From contig NZ_JALHLP010000023.1 of NCBI RefSeq assembly GCF_022844465.1, positions 1 to 64,000 of the forward strand: 64,000 nucleotides of DNA, read 5' to 3'. The translations under genes were made by a program, and so were the position numbers. Below the pieces are notes generated by a model that worked only from the letters and a program-made list of their open reading frames with translations, did not search any database and had not been told where the DNA came from. Positions 1 through 9,303 of this stretch are shown here, piece after piece (the first letter of the stretch is position 1; each line of letters begins with the position of its first letter). This DNA comes from Bradyrhizobium sp. (GTDB lineage: Bacteria; Pseudomonadota; Alphaproteobacteria; Rhizobiales; Xanthobacteraceae).

Positions 1-94
1 ACTCCCGGCAGAGGTCCGTCATCGCCTCCCCGTCCAGCAGGCGGGCAACAAAACGCAGGCGTTCTTCCATGACCGAACTCGCTTTCCACGGCAT
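1..94 (-). CDS. IS481-family transposase, N-terminal fragment
   Basis: The minus-strand frame from the ATG at 94 encodes MPWKASSVMEERLRFVARLL followed by an acidic turn and LCRE before the window ends. This matches the conserved start of IS481-family transposases, where the segment begins an N-terminal helix-turn-helix that binds the element ends. Only 31 codons are visible, so the DDE catalytic domain cannot be checked. The call rests on this N-terminus plus the terminal repeat 34-86 bases upstream. Confidence 0.8.
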   Translation of the reverse strand, partial: MPWKASSVMEERLRFVARLLDGEAMTDLCRE

Positions 95-180
95 CCACAC
101 ACCTCCCGCTTGCAAAAAAAGCGAAAAGTGTAACCCATGTGTCCGGTACGAAATGTCACCTATGTCTCGGGCCGCTCACA
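1..180 (-). mobile_element. IS481-family insertion sequence, one end (truncated by window edge)
   Basis: Read on the minus strand, the stretch from 180 inward starts with TGTG and carries two related copies of a motif (near 128-146 and 150-167, plus-strand forms TGTAACCCATGTGTCCGG and TGTCACCTATGTCTCGGG). This is the layout of IS481-family terminal repeats. The transposase start lies just inside, at 94. The other end lies outside the window, so target duplication and completeness cannot be judged. Confidence 0.75.
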
Positions 181-383
181 GCAATACCGGTGTTTTTTGC
201 CACCATCTGGACTAGGCTCAGAAGACAAGGCTGTGAAGAGGGTCGTTCCCTCCCCGGAATGGGCGACAGTTCCGCCGCTGGCGATAGGCCCTGATGATGC
301 TTGTTTACGCAATCCTTAATGGTTTGGCTTGATGATCTGAACGATTCTGTCTGAAGAACTTGCTCAGGACCGAGGAAGGCTCG

Positions 384-608
384 ATGATTGCAACTGGGCT
401 GGCAGCGTTCGTACTGGGAATTTGTCTGACGCACTTCAACGCGCTCTCGATCGTCGTCGCGACCGTCATTTGTGCCGGTGCGTCCCTGACATTGTCCAGC
501 GTTCTTGGGTGGACCCTTTTTGATTCCATCCTCGTCTGCATAATCGCGCTTGTTGCGCTGCAGACCGGATACCTCGGCGGTGTCATGCTGAGAGCCTCCC
601 GGAGCTAG
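384..608 (+). CDS. Small hydrophobic membrane protein
   Basis: This 74-residue ORF is almost entirely apolar, with about two membrane-spanning stretches and a short basic tail (RASRS). I chose the ATG at 384 over an in-frame TTG at 360 because GAGGAAGG lies six bases upstream of 384. It points toward the polysaccharide cluster and ends 20 bases before the convergent glycosylphosphotransferase gene. No family is recognised. Its position suggests a link to envelope or polysaccharide functions, but that is only context. Confidence 0.6.
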   Translation: MIATGLAAFVLGICLTHFNALSIVVATVICAGASLTLSSVLGWTLFDSILVCIIALVALQTGYLGGVMLRASRS

Positions 609-628
609 ACGGCACCGCCTCTCCCAGT

Positions 629-2077
629 TCAGTAGGCGTTCTGATAGCTCTTCTTCGAGAACAGCGTCTTGACGACGATTTTCATGTCGAAGGCCAGCGA
701 CCAGTTATCAATGTAATAGAGATCGTATTCAATCCGCATCTGCATCTTGTCCAAGGTATCTGTTTCGCCGCGCAGACCGTTGACCTGCGCCCAGCCTGTA
801 ATACCCGGCTTGACGTTATGCCTGCGAGACAATCGCGCGATCTGGCCGTCATACATTTGATTGTGCGAGATCGCGTGCGGGCGCGGTCCCACCAGCGACA
901 TTTCCCCGCGGATCACGTTGATGAGTTGCGGGAGCTCATCCATATTTGTCCGTCGCAGAAACCGCCCTACCCGCGTGACCCTTGGATCATTCCGGCTTGC
1001 CTGACGAAAAGGCGGTTCATCATTACGCTGCACCATGCTGCGGAACTTCAGCACCTCTATCGGCTCGTTGTTGTATCCGTGGCGGACCTGTCGGAAAAAG
1101 ACCGGACCCGAAGAGTCAAGCTTGATCAACAGCGCTATCAAGAGCAGCAAGGGCATCAGCAAGACGATTGCCGTACCAGCGACGACCAGATCAAAACTTC
1201 GCTTCAGGAAACGGTCTGCGACCCAGCGCGGACCGGATTTGAGTTCGATCACGGGTGCACGCCCAAACCAACCAATGCGACTCGAATGCAAGAAAGCCAC
1301 TATTCGACTCGGCAGCAACTGGACATTGACAGGCGCATGGGACAGCTTCTCGACCGCCGTGGCCACGGCGCTCATCTCGTCTCCATCGAACAAGAGCAAA
1401 ACAGTATCGGTTTGAAACCTTCGGCAATCCCGGACGATTTCGTTCAGCTGCGCGTCGCCCGTCTCCGCATTCAGGTAGTAGACCCGCCTTATATCCTCTA
1501 ACCTGGACGACCACCGCTCCAGCACTTCCGCCGGCTTACCCACGCTCGGAAAGACCAGGACAACAGCGCCGGCTGAACTCCAATAACCTCGCCGGCGCGA
1601 TGTTTCCACAACGCGCCAACACAGGACCCGAGCGCCGATCGCGGCGGGCAGCGCTAAAGCCAACTGTGCCACGAATGTACCCCTGGAGTAGCTGGTGACG
1701 GTCCCCGACAGAAACATGACCGCCAGCAGGATGACAAAGGCGAGACATAATGCGAGCGCGCTTCGATGTACGGCGCCGCTATTCCATTCCGCACCGAGGA
1801 AGTCATACTGCTTGTCTGCGAGGCAGATCGCGCCGTAAACCAACGCAAGGCCGATGGATATCCACCCATAGGGAAGGGTATTTGGCGGACCTGCCCATAC
1901 AATCTGGTGATAAGCGACGAAGGCGATGTAGGTCGCTAGCGCTATAGCCGCCATTTCGGTGATGGCGACGCCGGCGACCAGACGGTTTCGGACATCCCGG
2001 GGTGCAGGAACCGCGGATCCCTGGACCGGGGCGCCTGACCATATCGATTCCGTCATTCCATTGTTCTCCGTCCGCAT
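629..2077 (-). CDS. Undecaprenyl-phosphate sugar-1-phosphate transferase (WcaJ/ExoY family)
   Basis: The product (482 residues) should start repeat-unit assembly by moving a sugar-1-phosphate from a nucleotide sugar onto undecaprenyl phosphate at the inner membrane. The N-terminal half has four or five hydrophobic helices and a CoA-binding-like Rossmann section. The bacterial sugar-transferase domain starts near residue 292 (KRSFDLVVAG) and contains KFRSM, TNMDELPQLINV, SLVGPRP and the C-terminal GITGWAQVNG segment typical of the family. The first ATG (2077) abuts the stop of the upstream glycosyltransferase. A second ATG at 2056 has GGAG upstream and is an alternative start. The sugar transferred cannot be told from sequence. 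Confidence 0.9.
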   Translation of the reverse strand: MRTENNGMTESIWSGAPVQGSAVPAPRDVRNRLVAGVAITEMAAIALATYIAFVAYHQIVWAGPPNTLPYGWISIGLALVYGAICLADKQYDFLGAEWNSGAVHRSALALCLAFVILLAVMFLSGTVTSYSRGTFVAQLALALPAAIGARVLCWRVVETSRRRGYWSSAGAVVLVFPSVGKPAEVLERWSSRLEDIRRVYYLNAETGDAQLNEIVRDCRRFQTDTVLLLFDGDEMSAVATAVEKLSHAPVNVQLLPSRIVAFLHSSRIGWFGRAPVIELKSGPRWVADRFLKRSFDLVVAGTAIVLLMPLLLLIALLIKLDSSGPVFFRQVRHGYNNEPIEVLKFRSMVQRNDEPPFRQASRNDPRVTRVGRFLRRTNMDELPQLINVIRGEMSLVGPRPHAISHNQMYDGQIARLSRRHNVKPGITGWAQVNGLRGETDTLDKMQMRIEYDLYYIDNWSLAFDMKIVVKTLFSKKSYQNAY

Positions 2078-3979
2078 CTAGCTATGTTCCGAGAGTTTCC
2101 GTGGCATTCCGCCAAGCATGGGATCCCCGCGGCCGCCCGACCACCAGTTGGCCACCACGCTCTTCAAGAACATTGGCGTCTCGACAAGATAGCGACCGGC
2201 AAGCCGCCGCGGCTCGAGCCACAGCCGGTAAACCCACTCCATCCGAGCGGTACGCATCCAGTGGGGTGCGCGCGCGACATTGCCAGCCAGGAAATCGAAC
2301 AGCGCACCAACGCCAAAGCCGAGCATGCAGCCGGTCTGCTCGAAGTTCCTGGCAAGCCAGAGTTCCTGAGCGGGGTTTCCAAGCGCGACCAGAAGCACGT
2401 CCGCCTTGGCGGTCCGAATCTTTTCCAATAACGCAGGCGAATCGAGATCGCCGTACCCGTTCTCAACCCCGACGACGTGATGCTGTGGGTGGGCTACATT
2501 CAACGCTTCCGCGGCCCGCTCCGCGATTCCCGGCTTTGCCCCCAGCAGGAAGACCCGTAGGCCGTGGGCCGACTGGCTGAGGAAATGCGGCACGAAATCG
2601 GTGCCGTTCAAATTGTCGGGAAACTTGGAGCCGTAGAGAACCCTGCTCGCGATATCCGTGCCGATACCGTCATTGAGTATGATGAAGCGACGCAATGCCT
2701 CGCGAACATCAGGTTCGCCGTGAGCGATGTGCAGCAAATTGGCGTTGCCGAACGCAACCATGGTTTTTTGGCGTCGAGCGATCGCGCGTTGAAGATGGAT
2801 ACATGCGCCGCGCCGGTTCACCATCTGGATCGGTACGTTCAGAATGGCTCGTCTTGGTTGGCCGAGTACCGATCTATACAACGTCAGATAGCGATCGTTT
2901 ACGGCGCCCCAATCGTAGGTCTTCGCTGCTTCGATGCAGGCGTCGCGCACTTCGCCAAATCGCCTGCTCACCTCGTTCCACCGTTCGACAAACGCGCAAG
3001 CGGCGGAATGCGCCTGACCGAAATCGACCGTCAGTCCGATCCCCGTCGAGCTTACCAGCGTTTCAAACGCGCCGATGTTGGATAGAACCGGGTACAAACC
3101 GGCAGAGAGGCCTTCGATGGCGGCGAGGCCGAAGCCTTCATATTCCGATGAGCTGACGAAAATGCTTGCGCGAAGCATCAGCTGGCGAATCTGTTCATCC
3201 GAAGGTCCATCCAGAACGAAGATGGCGTCCTGCTGACCCAGCCGCTCAACCAGCTCGCGTATTTCGGCCGCGGTCTGATCCCATTCTCGTCCCGCAATCG
3301 TTACGGACCACTCGGGATCGATCTGCCGGAGTTCCTTGACCCACGCGATCAGACGATCCAGTCGCTTGTTCGTAGACAGTCTCCCAAGGCAAACCATGCT
3401 CTTGCGCGGCTGTTCGCTGCCTGCCGCCGCGAACTTGGAAATGTTGACACCGTTCTCGACCAGATGGAGCCCGCCATTTCGGATCCGCGTGAACCGCTCC
3501 AGGTCCGACCGGCTTACAGCTGCGACGCCGGCGTAGGCCTTTATCGACGTCCGCGTGATGCTACGAAACCAAATCGATTTCAGCCGCGAAGCGCTCTGGG
3601 TATGAAAAAAACCGCCATGGGTCGATACGACAAGGCGACGCCGATGAAAAACCTTCGTCAACGCCAGGAAATCAAAGAAGAAGTCGATGCCGTGAACGTG
3701 GACGATATCCGCCGGGCGGATGAAGCGCAGCACGGATGGCGCAATCGGATACCGGTGCGATCCTCGGTAAGGCACTCTTACGATTTCGACGCCGTCCAGG
3801 ATTTCATACGGCTTCAAACTATCTTCACACGACGCACCACAGGGTCGAAACACGCGATTCAGGGTTACGACCCGGACCGCAAAACCAGCGGCTACCTGTC
3901 GTCTGGACAGTTCCCGGACCACGTCCTCCAAGCCGCCCACCGATGGGAAGAACTGCCGAACGACATGGACGATCAACAT
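2078..3979 (-). CDS. Bifunctional GT4 - WecG/TagA/CpsF (GT26) glycosyltransferase fusion
   Basis: One continuous 633-residue frame holds two glycosyltransferases. Residues 1-375 are a GT-B, GT4-type enzyme: N-terminal GGLEDVVREL, VHVHG, ENGVNISKF and the nucleotide-sugar-binding EYEGFGLAAIEG with its spaced glutamates (E281, E289). Residues about 395-600 are a WecG/TagA/CpsF domain: NDGIGTDIAS (436-445), NGTDFVPHF (458-466) and a late GVGALFDFLAG. Such domains usually occur as separate proteins adding successive sugars to a lipid-linked repeat. Fusion suggests two consecutive additions by one polypeptide. It sits directly upstream of the priming transferase in the same operon direction. Confidence 0.88.
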   Translation of the reverse strand: MLIVHVVRQFFPSVGGLEDVVRELSRRQVAAGFAVRVVTLNRVFRPCGASCEDSLKPYEILDGVEIVRVPYRGSHRYPIAPSVLRFIRPADIVHVHGIDFFFDFLALTKVFHRRRLVVSTHGGFFHTQSASRLKSIWFRSITRTSIKAYAGVAAVSRSDLERFTRIRNGGLHLVENGVNISKFAAAGSEQPRKSMVCLGRLSTNKRLDRLIAWVKELRQIDPEWSVTIAGREWDQTAAEIRELVERLGQQDAIFVLDGPSDEQIRQLMLRASIFVSSSEYEGFGLAAIEGLSAGLYPVLSNIGAFETLVSSTGIGLTVDFGQAHSAACAFVERWNEVSRRFGEVRDACIEAAKTYDWGAVNDRYLTLYRSVLGQPRRAILNVPIQMVNRRGACIHLQRAIARRQKTMVAFGNANLLHIAHGEPDVREALRRFIILNDGIGTDIASRVLYGSKFPDNLNGTDFVPHFLSQSAHGLRVFLLGAKPGIAERAAEALNVAHPQHHVVGVENGYGDLDSPALLEKIRTAKADVLLVALGNPAQELWLARNFEQTGCMLGFGVGALFDFLAGNVARAPHWMRTARMEWVYRLWLEPRRLAGRYLVETPMFLKSVVANWWSGGRGDPMLGGMPRKLSEHS

Positions 3980-4196
3980 CGTTTTCCAACGCCCCAGAAC
4001 GATCTGCCACGCGGCAGGCTTGCAACAAGACTGCTATCGCAACGCAGTATCTCTCGCTCGGTTCGGGGGAACCGATAAACTTTCTGTAAGTTTTGAAGTT
4101 CCTTAATCTATGTTGCTGGACGCATCCAACGGGACATATCGCCAGTCACTTCTCGCGTCGGAACAGAATTTGCGCGCACGAAACTGGATGCCGCAA

Positions 4197-5462
4197 TCAC
4201 GGGGGCGCTGTCAGCTCCGCCCTGCCCGTTCTCATTCGGACCTCGCCTGCGAGATCCTCCGACACGGCCGTTCGCACCTCAACGACGTCTCCCGGTTCGA
4301 TCAGGTCGAAACCTCCAATCGTGATCTGCTGGGTCGCTCCTGTGGCTGATCGCCTGACCAGCTCGAACTTCGGTTCCACACCCGTGCTCCGCAACCGTTT
4401 TCCGATGGCCACTGGAGCCGTGGTCTCGGCTTCCGCGATGAGTTGCCTGGCCATCTCGATTCGCGCGTGGGTGTCTCGGATTTCGGCGGCAACGGAATCG
4501 GCTTCCGTGTCGATGCGCTCACGCGACTTCGCTCTTAGTTCATCCGCTTGCTGGACGGCTTGCGCAATGTTCTGGCGAGACCGCATGATGATCGCCTCAA
4601 GGTTCCGTTGGGTTCCTTCGATTTCCGCGATCGTTCGCTCGACAAGGAGCAGCCTGGGATTCGCAGCCAGACCCCGCGCAGCCAGGCCGCGCAACTCGTC
4701 CAGTTCCTTCTGAACCAGTTCGGCTTGCCGCTTCTCGGAAAGGATTTGCGCTTGTATGGCCTGGATTTCGCCGCGATAGAGATTCTGCAGTTCTGCCAGC
4801 CCGGCCAGCTGCTTCTCGAACTCGCCTCTGCGCGCATCAAAAAGCGCTCGCTCGCGGGCGAGCAAAGCCGAGACCTTCGGATTGTCTGGATCAAGATCGT
4901 TCGACCGAGGAAATACGATCTCGGTTGCTCCGGATCGTTCGGCGTCGAGCCGAGCGCTGCGTGCGGCGAGCACAGCCGACTTCTCTTTCAGAATTCGCAG
5001 GTCGGTTCGTTGCATGATTGAATCGCGTTCAAGTCGAAGAAGTCCCGGATCGGTGAAACGAAAAAATCCCCCGGCAATGCTGACGGCCTGCAGCACACTA
5101 AGCCCGGGCCGGAATGCATATGCGCCCGGCTTCTGCACATCCCCCATGATGAAGAATGGCCTGTATTCCTTGATTTGCACCGAGACGCTTGGGGGCTCAT
5201 TCAATCGGGCCTGCTGCTTAAGCATCTCTTCCAGACTGCGTTCGAGTTGCGCCGTGGAAAGTCCATTGGCGAGCACTTCTCCCACCAATGGAAATGATAT
5301 CTTTCCGTCTGCACCAACCTTGAAGTCTCCGCTCATGTCTGGCCACTCGTACACCTTGACGGCCAAATGATCTTCCGGTCCAAGAACGTATTCTGCGCGA
5401 GCGGCTCGCAATGGGGCCATAAACAGCACAAAGCAGACTACAAAAATCAGCGGCTTGATCAT
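4197..5462 (-). CDS. Polysaccharide export protein (Wza/ExoF-like, SLBB)
   Basis: A signal peptide (residues 1-23, cut after ARA) precedes a poly-export domain (YVLGPEDHLAVKVYEWPDMSG, 25-45) and an SLBB region with FIMGDVQKPGAY. A long charged, heptad-rich section of about 180 residues follows, then a second SLBB-like end (LIEPGDVVEVR). That long coiled-coil insert resembles ExoF-type periplasmic/outer-membrane export proteins rather than short Wza. No lipobox cysteine is visible at the predicted cleavage site. It overlaps the upstream co-polymerase by four bases (ATGA), so the two are translationally coupled, as expected for partners of one export complex. Confidence 0.87.
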   Translation of the reverse strand: MIKPLIFVVCFVLFMAPLRAARAEYVLGPEDHLAVKVYEWPDMSGDFKVGADGKISFPLVGEVLANGLSTAQLERSLEEMLKQQARLNEPPSVSVQIKEYRPFFIMGDVQKPGAYAFRPGLSVLQAVSIAGGFFRFTDPGLLRLERDSIMQRTDLRILKEKSAVLAARSARLDAERSGATEIVFPRSNDLDPDNPKVSALLARERALFDARRGEFEKQLAGLAELQNLYRGEIQAIQAQILSEKRQAELVQKELDELRGLAARGLAANPRLLLVERTIAEIEGTQRNLEAIIMRSRQNIAQAVQQADELRAKSRERIDTEADSVAAEIRDTHARIEMARQLIAEAETTAPVAIGKRLRSTGVEPKFELVRRSATGATQQITIGGFDLIEPGDVVEVRTAVSEDLAGEVRMRTGRAELTAPP

Positions 5463-7087
5463 CGCTTACTTTCCTCGTTGCTGCGCCACCTGTCGAGCCA
5501 AGAGAACCGCTTGGTAAGCCATGCCGGACGTGGAGGCCGTTCAGCACTCGTTCCGAGCTTTCTATGCTCGAAGAACGCCGAGAAAGCCGGGTCGTAAGTC
5601 TTAAGCTGCTCGACGTCGACCTTGTTGAGAATCGTCCCTAGCACTTTCTGCATCAATTCTTGTTGACTGATCATCGCCGACCCGAGAACGTCCAGCGACG
5701 TCTTTCCCCACTCGATTACCAACAGCATGCCGTCAAACGCGACGGCAGATTCGCGGACGTCGGCCATGAGTGTTGCCGCTGGCAGATCGACGACGATAAG
5801 GTCAAATAGCGCGGTGGCTTCCGAAAGCACGTGATGCAGCCCGGCCAACGTAATGGCGGGGTCCGCCGACGCTCTCGGTAGCTGGCCAAGCGAGAGAACT
5901 CTCAAATTGGGGTTCGACGTCGCGCGCAGTACCTTGCTCCATGACGTTTTCTTTCCGAGCAGCTCGATCAAGCCGGCCTGTGCGTCCGGAGCCAGTAGGC
6001 GCGACAATCTTCCGCTGTTGGTCGCCGCGTCCACAAGCAGCACCCTGCTCCCGGAGGATGCAGCCAACTGCGCGAGATTTGCCGCAATTTCCGTCTTGCC
6101 TTCGTTCGGCAGCATAGATGTAACACCAATTGTTTTGGTATCGGCTTGCTCGCGGATCGCCGCAAGCGATCGCCGGAGGGTGTGCGCAAAGAAAGAGCGT
6201 GGGTTGCGAACCGCCTCGCTTGTCGCGTTTCGCCCCGCCGTGAGGGGAGCGATTCCGAAGCACTCGGTTCCTGTAACGGCACTCGCCTGGCTCTGGGTTC
6301 GGATCGTTCGATCCATAACGTCCACGGCAAATGCACCGGTAGTGCCAAACATCAAACCGACGAGAAGAGCGGCGCAAAGCAACACGATCGAGCCGGGGCC
6401 GTCCTTCCGGATCGGAGCGGTTGCCTCGGTTATGACCGTTGCATTCGGCCCCATGTCGACCAGGCGTGCTCGCAACCAGAGGCTCGCCGATTGCGCCACC
6501 TTGGCGTTTGAACGAGCGACCAACCCGATGTACTCGGTTCCGATCCTGTTGGCGATGTCGGAGGCCTGCTGCGGCGAACTGGCCGTAAAGCGGATCTCCA
6601 GCGTATAGCTGTCTCCAACCCGTCCAACGTAAAGTCTTCTCTTGAATGAATCGAGAGCTTGTCTCCTTTGCGCCTCCTCATCTGCGGATGAAGCGAACAA
6701 GCCGAAACGCTTGCTGGTAAATTCCCGATCCTCGGTCAGCTTGAATGCGTCGATGACCTGATTTGCTATCGTCTCGGAGCGAAGCAGCTCGATTTGATTT
6801 TGAATCAGCGGGACGTCGACCTCGGATCGGGCGAAAACAGCGTCTTGTCGGCCAAGCTGGAGACTCTTGTTATCGATCAGCAGCTTTGTGACTGCGGTAT
6901 ATGAATCTCCGCGAAACAGCGAGAACAGAGCTGCCAGCAGCACGAAGCACGCCGTTACCAGCACGACCAGTCGCTTATGCCTGACTACGCTGATGAGCCG
7001 CGGTGACACGGCCAAGCCGTCCGGACCTTCTCTGTCCGGAAAGGCGCCGCTCATCCGCAGATCCTGCCGACGGGTTTCTTTCAGCAT
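5459..7087 (-). CDS. ExoP/Wzz-type polysaccharide co-polymerase with P-loop kinase-like domain
   Basis: This 542-residue inner-membrane protein should control chain length and couple polymerisation to export. A Wzz domain begins with a hydrophobic helix at about 38-58 and closes with a second helix near residue 240. The cytoplasmic part is a BY-kinase-like ATPase: SMLPNEGKT (Walker A, 324-332), VLLVDAA (Walker A', about 349) and LIVVDLP (Walker B, about 430). The C-terminus ends WRSNEESKR and lacks the tyrosine cluster normally autophosphorylated in BY-kinases, so kinase control may be reduced or absent. Its 3' end overlaps the export gene by four bases. Confidence 0.87.
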   Translation of the reverse strand: MLKETRRQDLRMSGAFPDREGPDGLAVSPRLISVVRHKRLVVLVTACFVLLAALFSLFRGDSYTAVTKLLIDNKSLQLGRQDAVFARSEVDVPLIQNQIELLRSETIANQVIDAFKLTEDREFTSKRFGLFASSADEEAQRRQALDSFKRRLYVGRVGDSYTLEIRFTASSPQQASDIANRIGTEYIGLVARSNAKVAQSASLWLRARLVDMGPNATVITEATAPIRKDGPGSIVLLCAALLVGLMFGTTGAFAVDVMDRTIRTQSQASAVTGTECFGIAPLTAGRNATSEAVRNPRSFFAHTLRRSLAAIREQADTKTIGVTSMLPNEGKTEIAANLAQLAASSGSRVLLVDAATNSGRLSRLLAPDAQAGLIELLGKKTSWSKVLRATSNPNLRVLSLGQLPRASADPAITLAGLHHVLSEATALFDLIVVDLPAATLMADVRESAVAFDGMLLVIEWGKTSLDVLGSAMISQQELMQKVLGTILNKVDVEQLKTYDPAFSAFFEHRKLGTSAERPPRPAWLTKRFSWLDRWRSNEESKR

Positions 7088-7144
7088 ACCGTCAACTCAA
7101 CGTTCCGAGCAGATCCGAACACGTTCTGCATTCTCGTGTTCCTA

Positions 7145-8242
7145 CTACGTCCGGGACACAGAACACGAACCCAGGTATCGCGTGAGTACCGACATTACCG
7201 GCGCGTCCTGTCCGGCCCGCGGTTCGCTGGAAAGCGGATAGTCTCCCCACCAAGGTCCGCCAGCCCAGTAGGTTCCGCCTACCTCGGACTGCTTGAGCGT
7301 ATCGAGAGCATTAGCCAGCACTACCAGCCAGCGAGGGTCGTTGTTCGGCACGCCATACTCGGTCACCGTTCCCCGGAAGCCGCGCCGTTTCAGCCATGCC
7401 AGAAACGGTTTGAGCCGATTCGCCGCAATCTCGGGACGAATGCGGTCGTCGTCGTAACTCCGTTCATAGATGCCCTTGCCGCTACCATCGAAGTACTGGT
7501 GCGCCACATAGACCACCCGATCTGAACTGTCTTTGATCGCCAGATGCTCGTTGAACTCCCGCCAACTCCGTGCGCTGCTCCAGCCGTCGCCGGGCACGTA
7601 GAGCCAGCGTTCCTTGTCGACCGAACGAATGGCATCGACCGCGGCTTGCGCAATGCGTGCCCACGTTCCTCCCGTGTCATGCGGCTCGTTCATAAGGGTG
7701 AAGATCAGCTGATCCTTCAAGGGAGCGAAAAGGGAAGCGACGCGAATCCAGAAATCCACGAACGCGGACGTCGGGACCGCCTGGCTGCCGATCAACTCCG
7801 GAACGCCGTCGCTAACGGCGTAGCGCGCGTAGTTGTGAGGTCCCGTGATGAGAACCATGTTCTGATCGCGAACGATCCGAATAAGCGACTGGAGCCGCTC
7901 CGATTCCTGGGGATCGAGTTCCGCGAACAGCTTTGGCTGCAAGCGTTCCCAGAGAAAGGTGACCCTTACGACCCGGAACCCTTTGCCGCGATAATAGGCA
8001 AGCATGCTGTCATCCGGATAGATGAAGTCCTTCCCGTATGTCCCGCGCACGCCCTGCGACAGAGCCGGTCCAACGATATTGATGCCGAACTCCTTCCAGG
8101 GTTCGCTGGGCAGGCCCGCTTGGCACGTGCTACCGCCCGTGTTTTGGAGGGCGCCGGCTGATGCGGAAAGGAACGCGGCACCCGCCGACGCGGCTGCTCC
8201 TGCGAGGATTTCGCGGCGACGAAAAACGAATGAAGCTGTCAT
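7145..8242 (-). CDS. Secreted glycoside hydrolase family 5 (cellulase-like)
   Basis: The frame stays open further upstream, but the ATG at 8242 overlaps the preceding stop as ATGA and starts a Tat-like signal (FRRREILAG followed by an Ala-rich hydrophobic stretch), so I use it (365 residues). The TIM-barrel GH5 signature is present: FTLMNEPHD supplies the acid/base E186 and GTVTEYG the nucleophile E295, with conserved HNYARY and VAHQYFD segments. In polysaccharide clusters such enzymes trim or release the polymer, as ExoK-type GH16 enzymes do in other rhizobia. The substrate is unknown, but a beta-1,4-linked backbone is the usual GH5 target. Confidence 0.88.
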   Translation of the reverse strand: MTASFVFRRREILAGAAASAGAAFLSASAGALQNTGGSTCQAGLPSEPWKEFGINIVGPALSQGVRGTYGKDFIYPDDSMLAYYRGKGFRVVRVTFLWERLQPKLFAELDPQESERLQSLIRIVRDQNMVLITGPHNYARYAVSDGVPELIGSQAVPTSAFVDFWIRVASLFAPLKDQLIFTLMNEPHDTGGTWARIAQAAVDAIRSVDKERWLYVPGDGWSSARSWREFNEHLAIKDSSDRVVYVAHQYFDGSGKGIYERSYDDDRIRPEIAANRLKPFLAWLKRRGFRGTVTEYGVPNNDPRWLVVLANALDTLKQSEVGGTYWAGGPWWGDYPLSSEPRAGQDAPVMSVLTRYLGSCSVSRT

Positions 8243-9213
8243 GCTGTCTCCTGCTGGCGCCGGGAACCGGCAGTGGCGGCGAGCGATCCCTTTGCACGCG
8301 CCAGCATGAGCCGCGCGCGATGGGAACTGCCCAAGCTTGCGCCGTACGAAACATGTGCTGCCACCATCCGGCCATAGGCACCCAAGCGGCCAAACGCCTG
8401 ATCCATTGCGTTCGGCCGAGAGCGCGACCTGGCGCGCGCCAGCGCGTAGGCTCGGGAGTAGGCTTCTGTCAGCAGCCATTCTTCCGTCATTCGAGATGCT
8501 GGAATCGAGTGGAATACGATGGCTTCGCTGCCCCAGACGGCGACCGCCCCCGACTTCTCCATTCGATATGCGAAATCGATCCAGCTGGTTTCCAGGCGCC
8601 TGCCGGAGAATAAATCCGGCCAGCAAGATCGAATTGTGGCAGATCGGATCAATGAATTGTCGGGCGCGGGCATGCGCGCTATCGGTCCGGAGCGAACTCC
8701 GCATCGGTCAAAATGGGCGCCCGCTACCATCCAAGCCGGCGGAGGATTGTCGAATATCGCCTTGACTGGCCCGGTCACGACATCGGCATCGAACTCTTCC
8801 TGGGCCTCCTTCAGCGAATGTAACCATTTGCGTGGCGGACGCTGACCACAATTGATCAGCGCTATGAATTCTGGACGGGGCTGAAGGCTCAAGGCAACCT
8901 CGAAGGCGGAACCGCTGTCCAATTGAAGCGAACTGGAGCGGACCACAATCCTTGGCTGTTCGCGTGCTGGATCGGAAAACGACTGCCGGTCCGGCGCAGC
9001 GACGCTCGGTACGACGGCAATAACCGCGCCGCCGTAATCCTGCTCCAGCACGGCTTGCACCGTGCGCCGGAAAAGGCCTGGGTCGGAACAGGGTCCAAGT
9101 ACGCACACCGCAATGCTCGATCTTGAAACAGCACCCTGCGCCGACAAGAAACTGCCAGTCAGGTTTGCGCCGCTAGGCTCTGCCTGTTGCAGCAGGCTGG
9201 GGAATGTGTGCAT
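8239..9213 (-). CDS. Glycosyltransferase family 2-like protein
   Basis: The 324-residue product has a GT-A-like N-terminal half: IAVCVLGP, DPGLFRRTVQAVLEQDYGG and EFIALINCGQRPPRKWL, where a family-2 enzyme would hold its DXD metal site. Later segments FDADVVTGPV and SWIDFAYRMEKSG fit the acceptor half. A clear DXD is not visible, so activity is less certain than fold. It is first in a leftward operon, coupled by a 4-base overlap to the GH5 gene, and is divergent from the methyltransferase-like gene at 9304. I infer a role in adding or modifying a repeat-unit sugar. Confidence 0.65.
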   Translation of the reverse strand: MHTFPSLLQQAEPSGANLTGSFLSAQGAVSRSSIAVCVLGPCSDPGLFRRTVQAVLEQDYGGAVIAVVPSVAAPDRQSFSDPAREQPRIVVRSSSLQLDSGSAFEVALSLQPRPEFIALINCGQRPPRKWLHSLKEAQEEFDADVVTGPVKAIFDNPPPAWMVAGAHFDRCGVRSGPIARMPAPDNSLIRSATIRSCWPDLFSGRRLETSWIDFAYRMEKSGAVAVWGSEAIVFHSIPASRMTEEWLLTEAYSRAYALARARSRSRPNAMDQAFGRLGAYGRMVAAHVSYGASLGSSHRARLMLARAKGSLAATAGSRRQQETA

Positions 9214-9303
9214 GGCGCTCGCTGACGTCCGTGATGTTGAGGAACTTTTTCGAGGGCGTATACGTTCACGAGGGCGGATGGTTCCATCCGGCCCAACGGC
9301 CGA

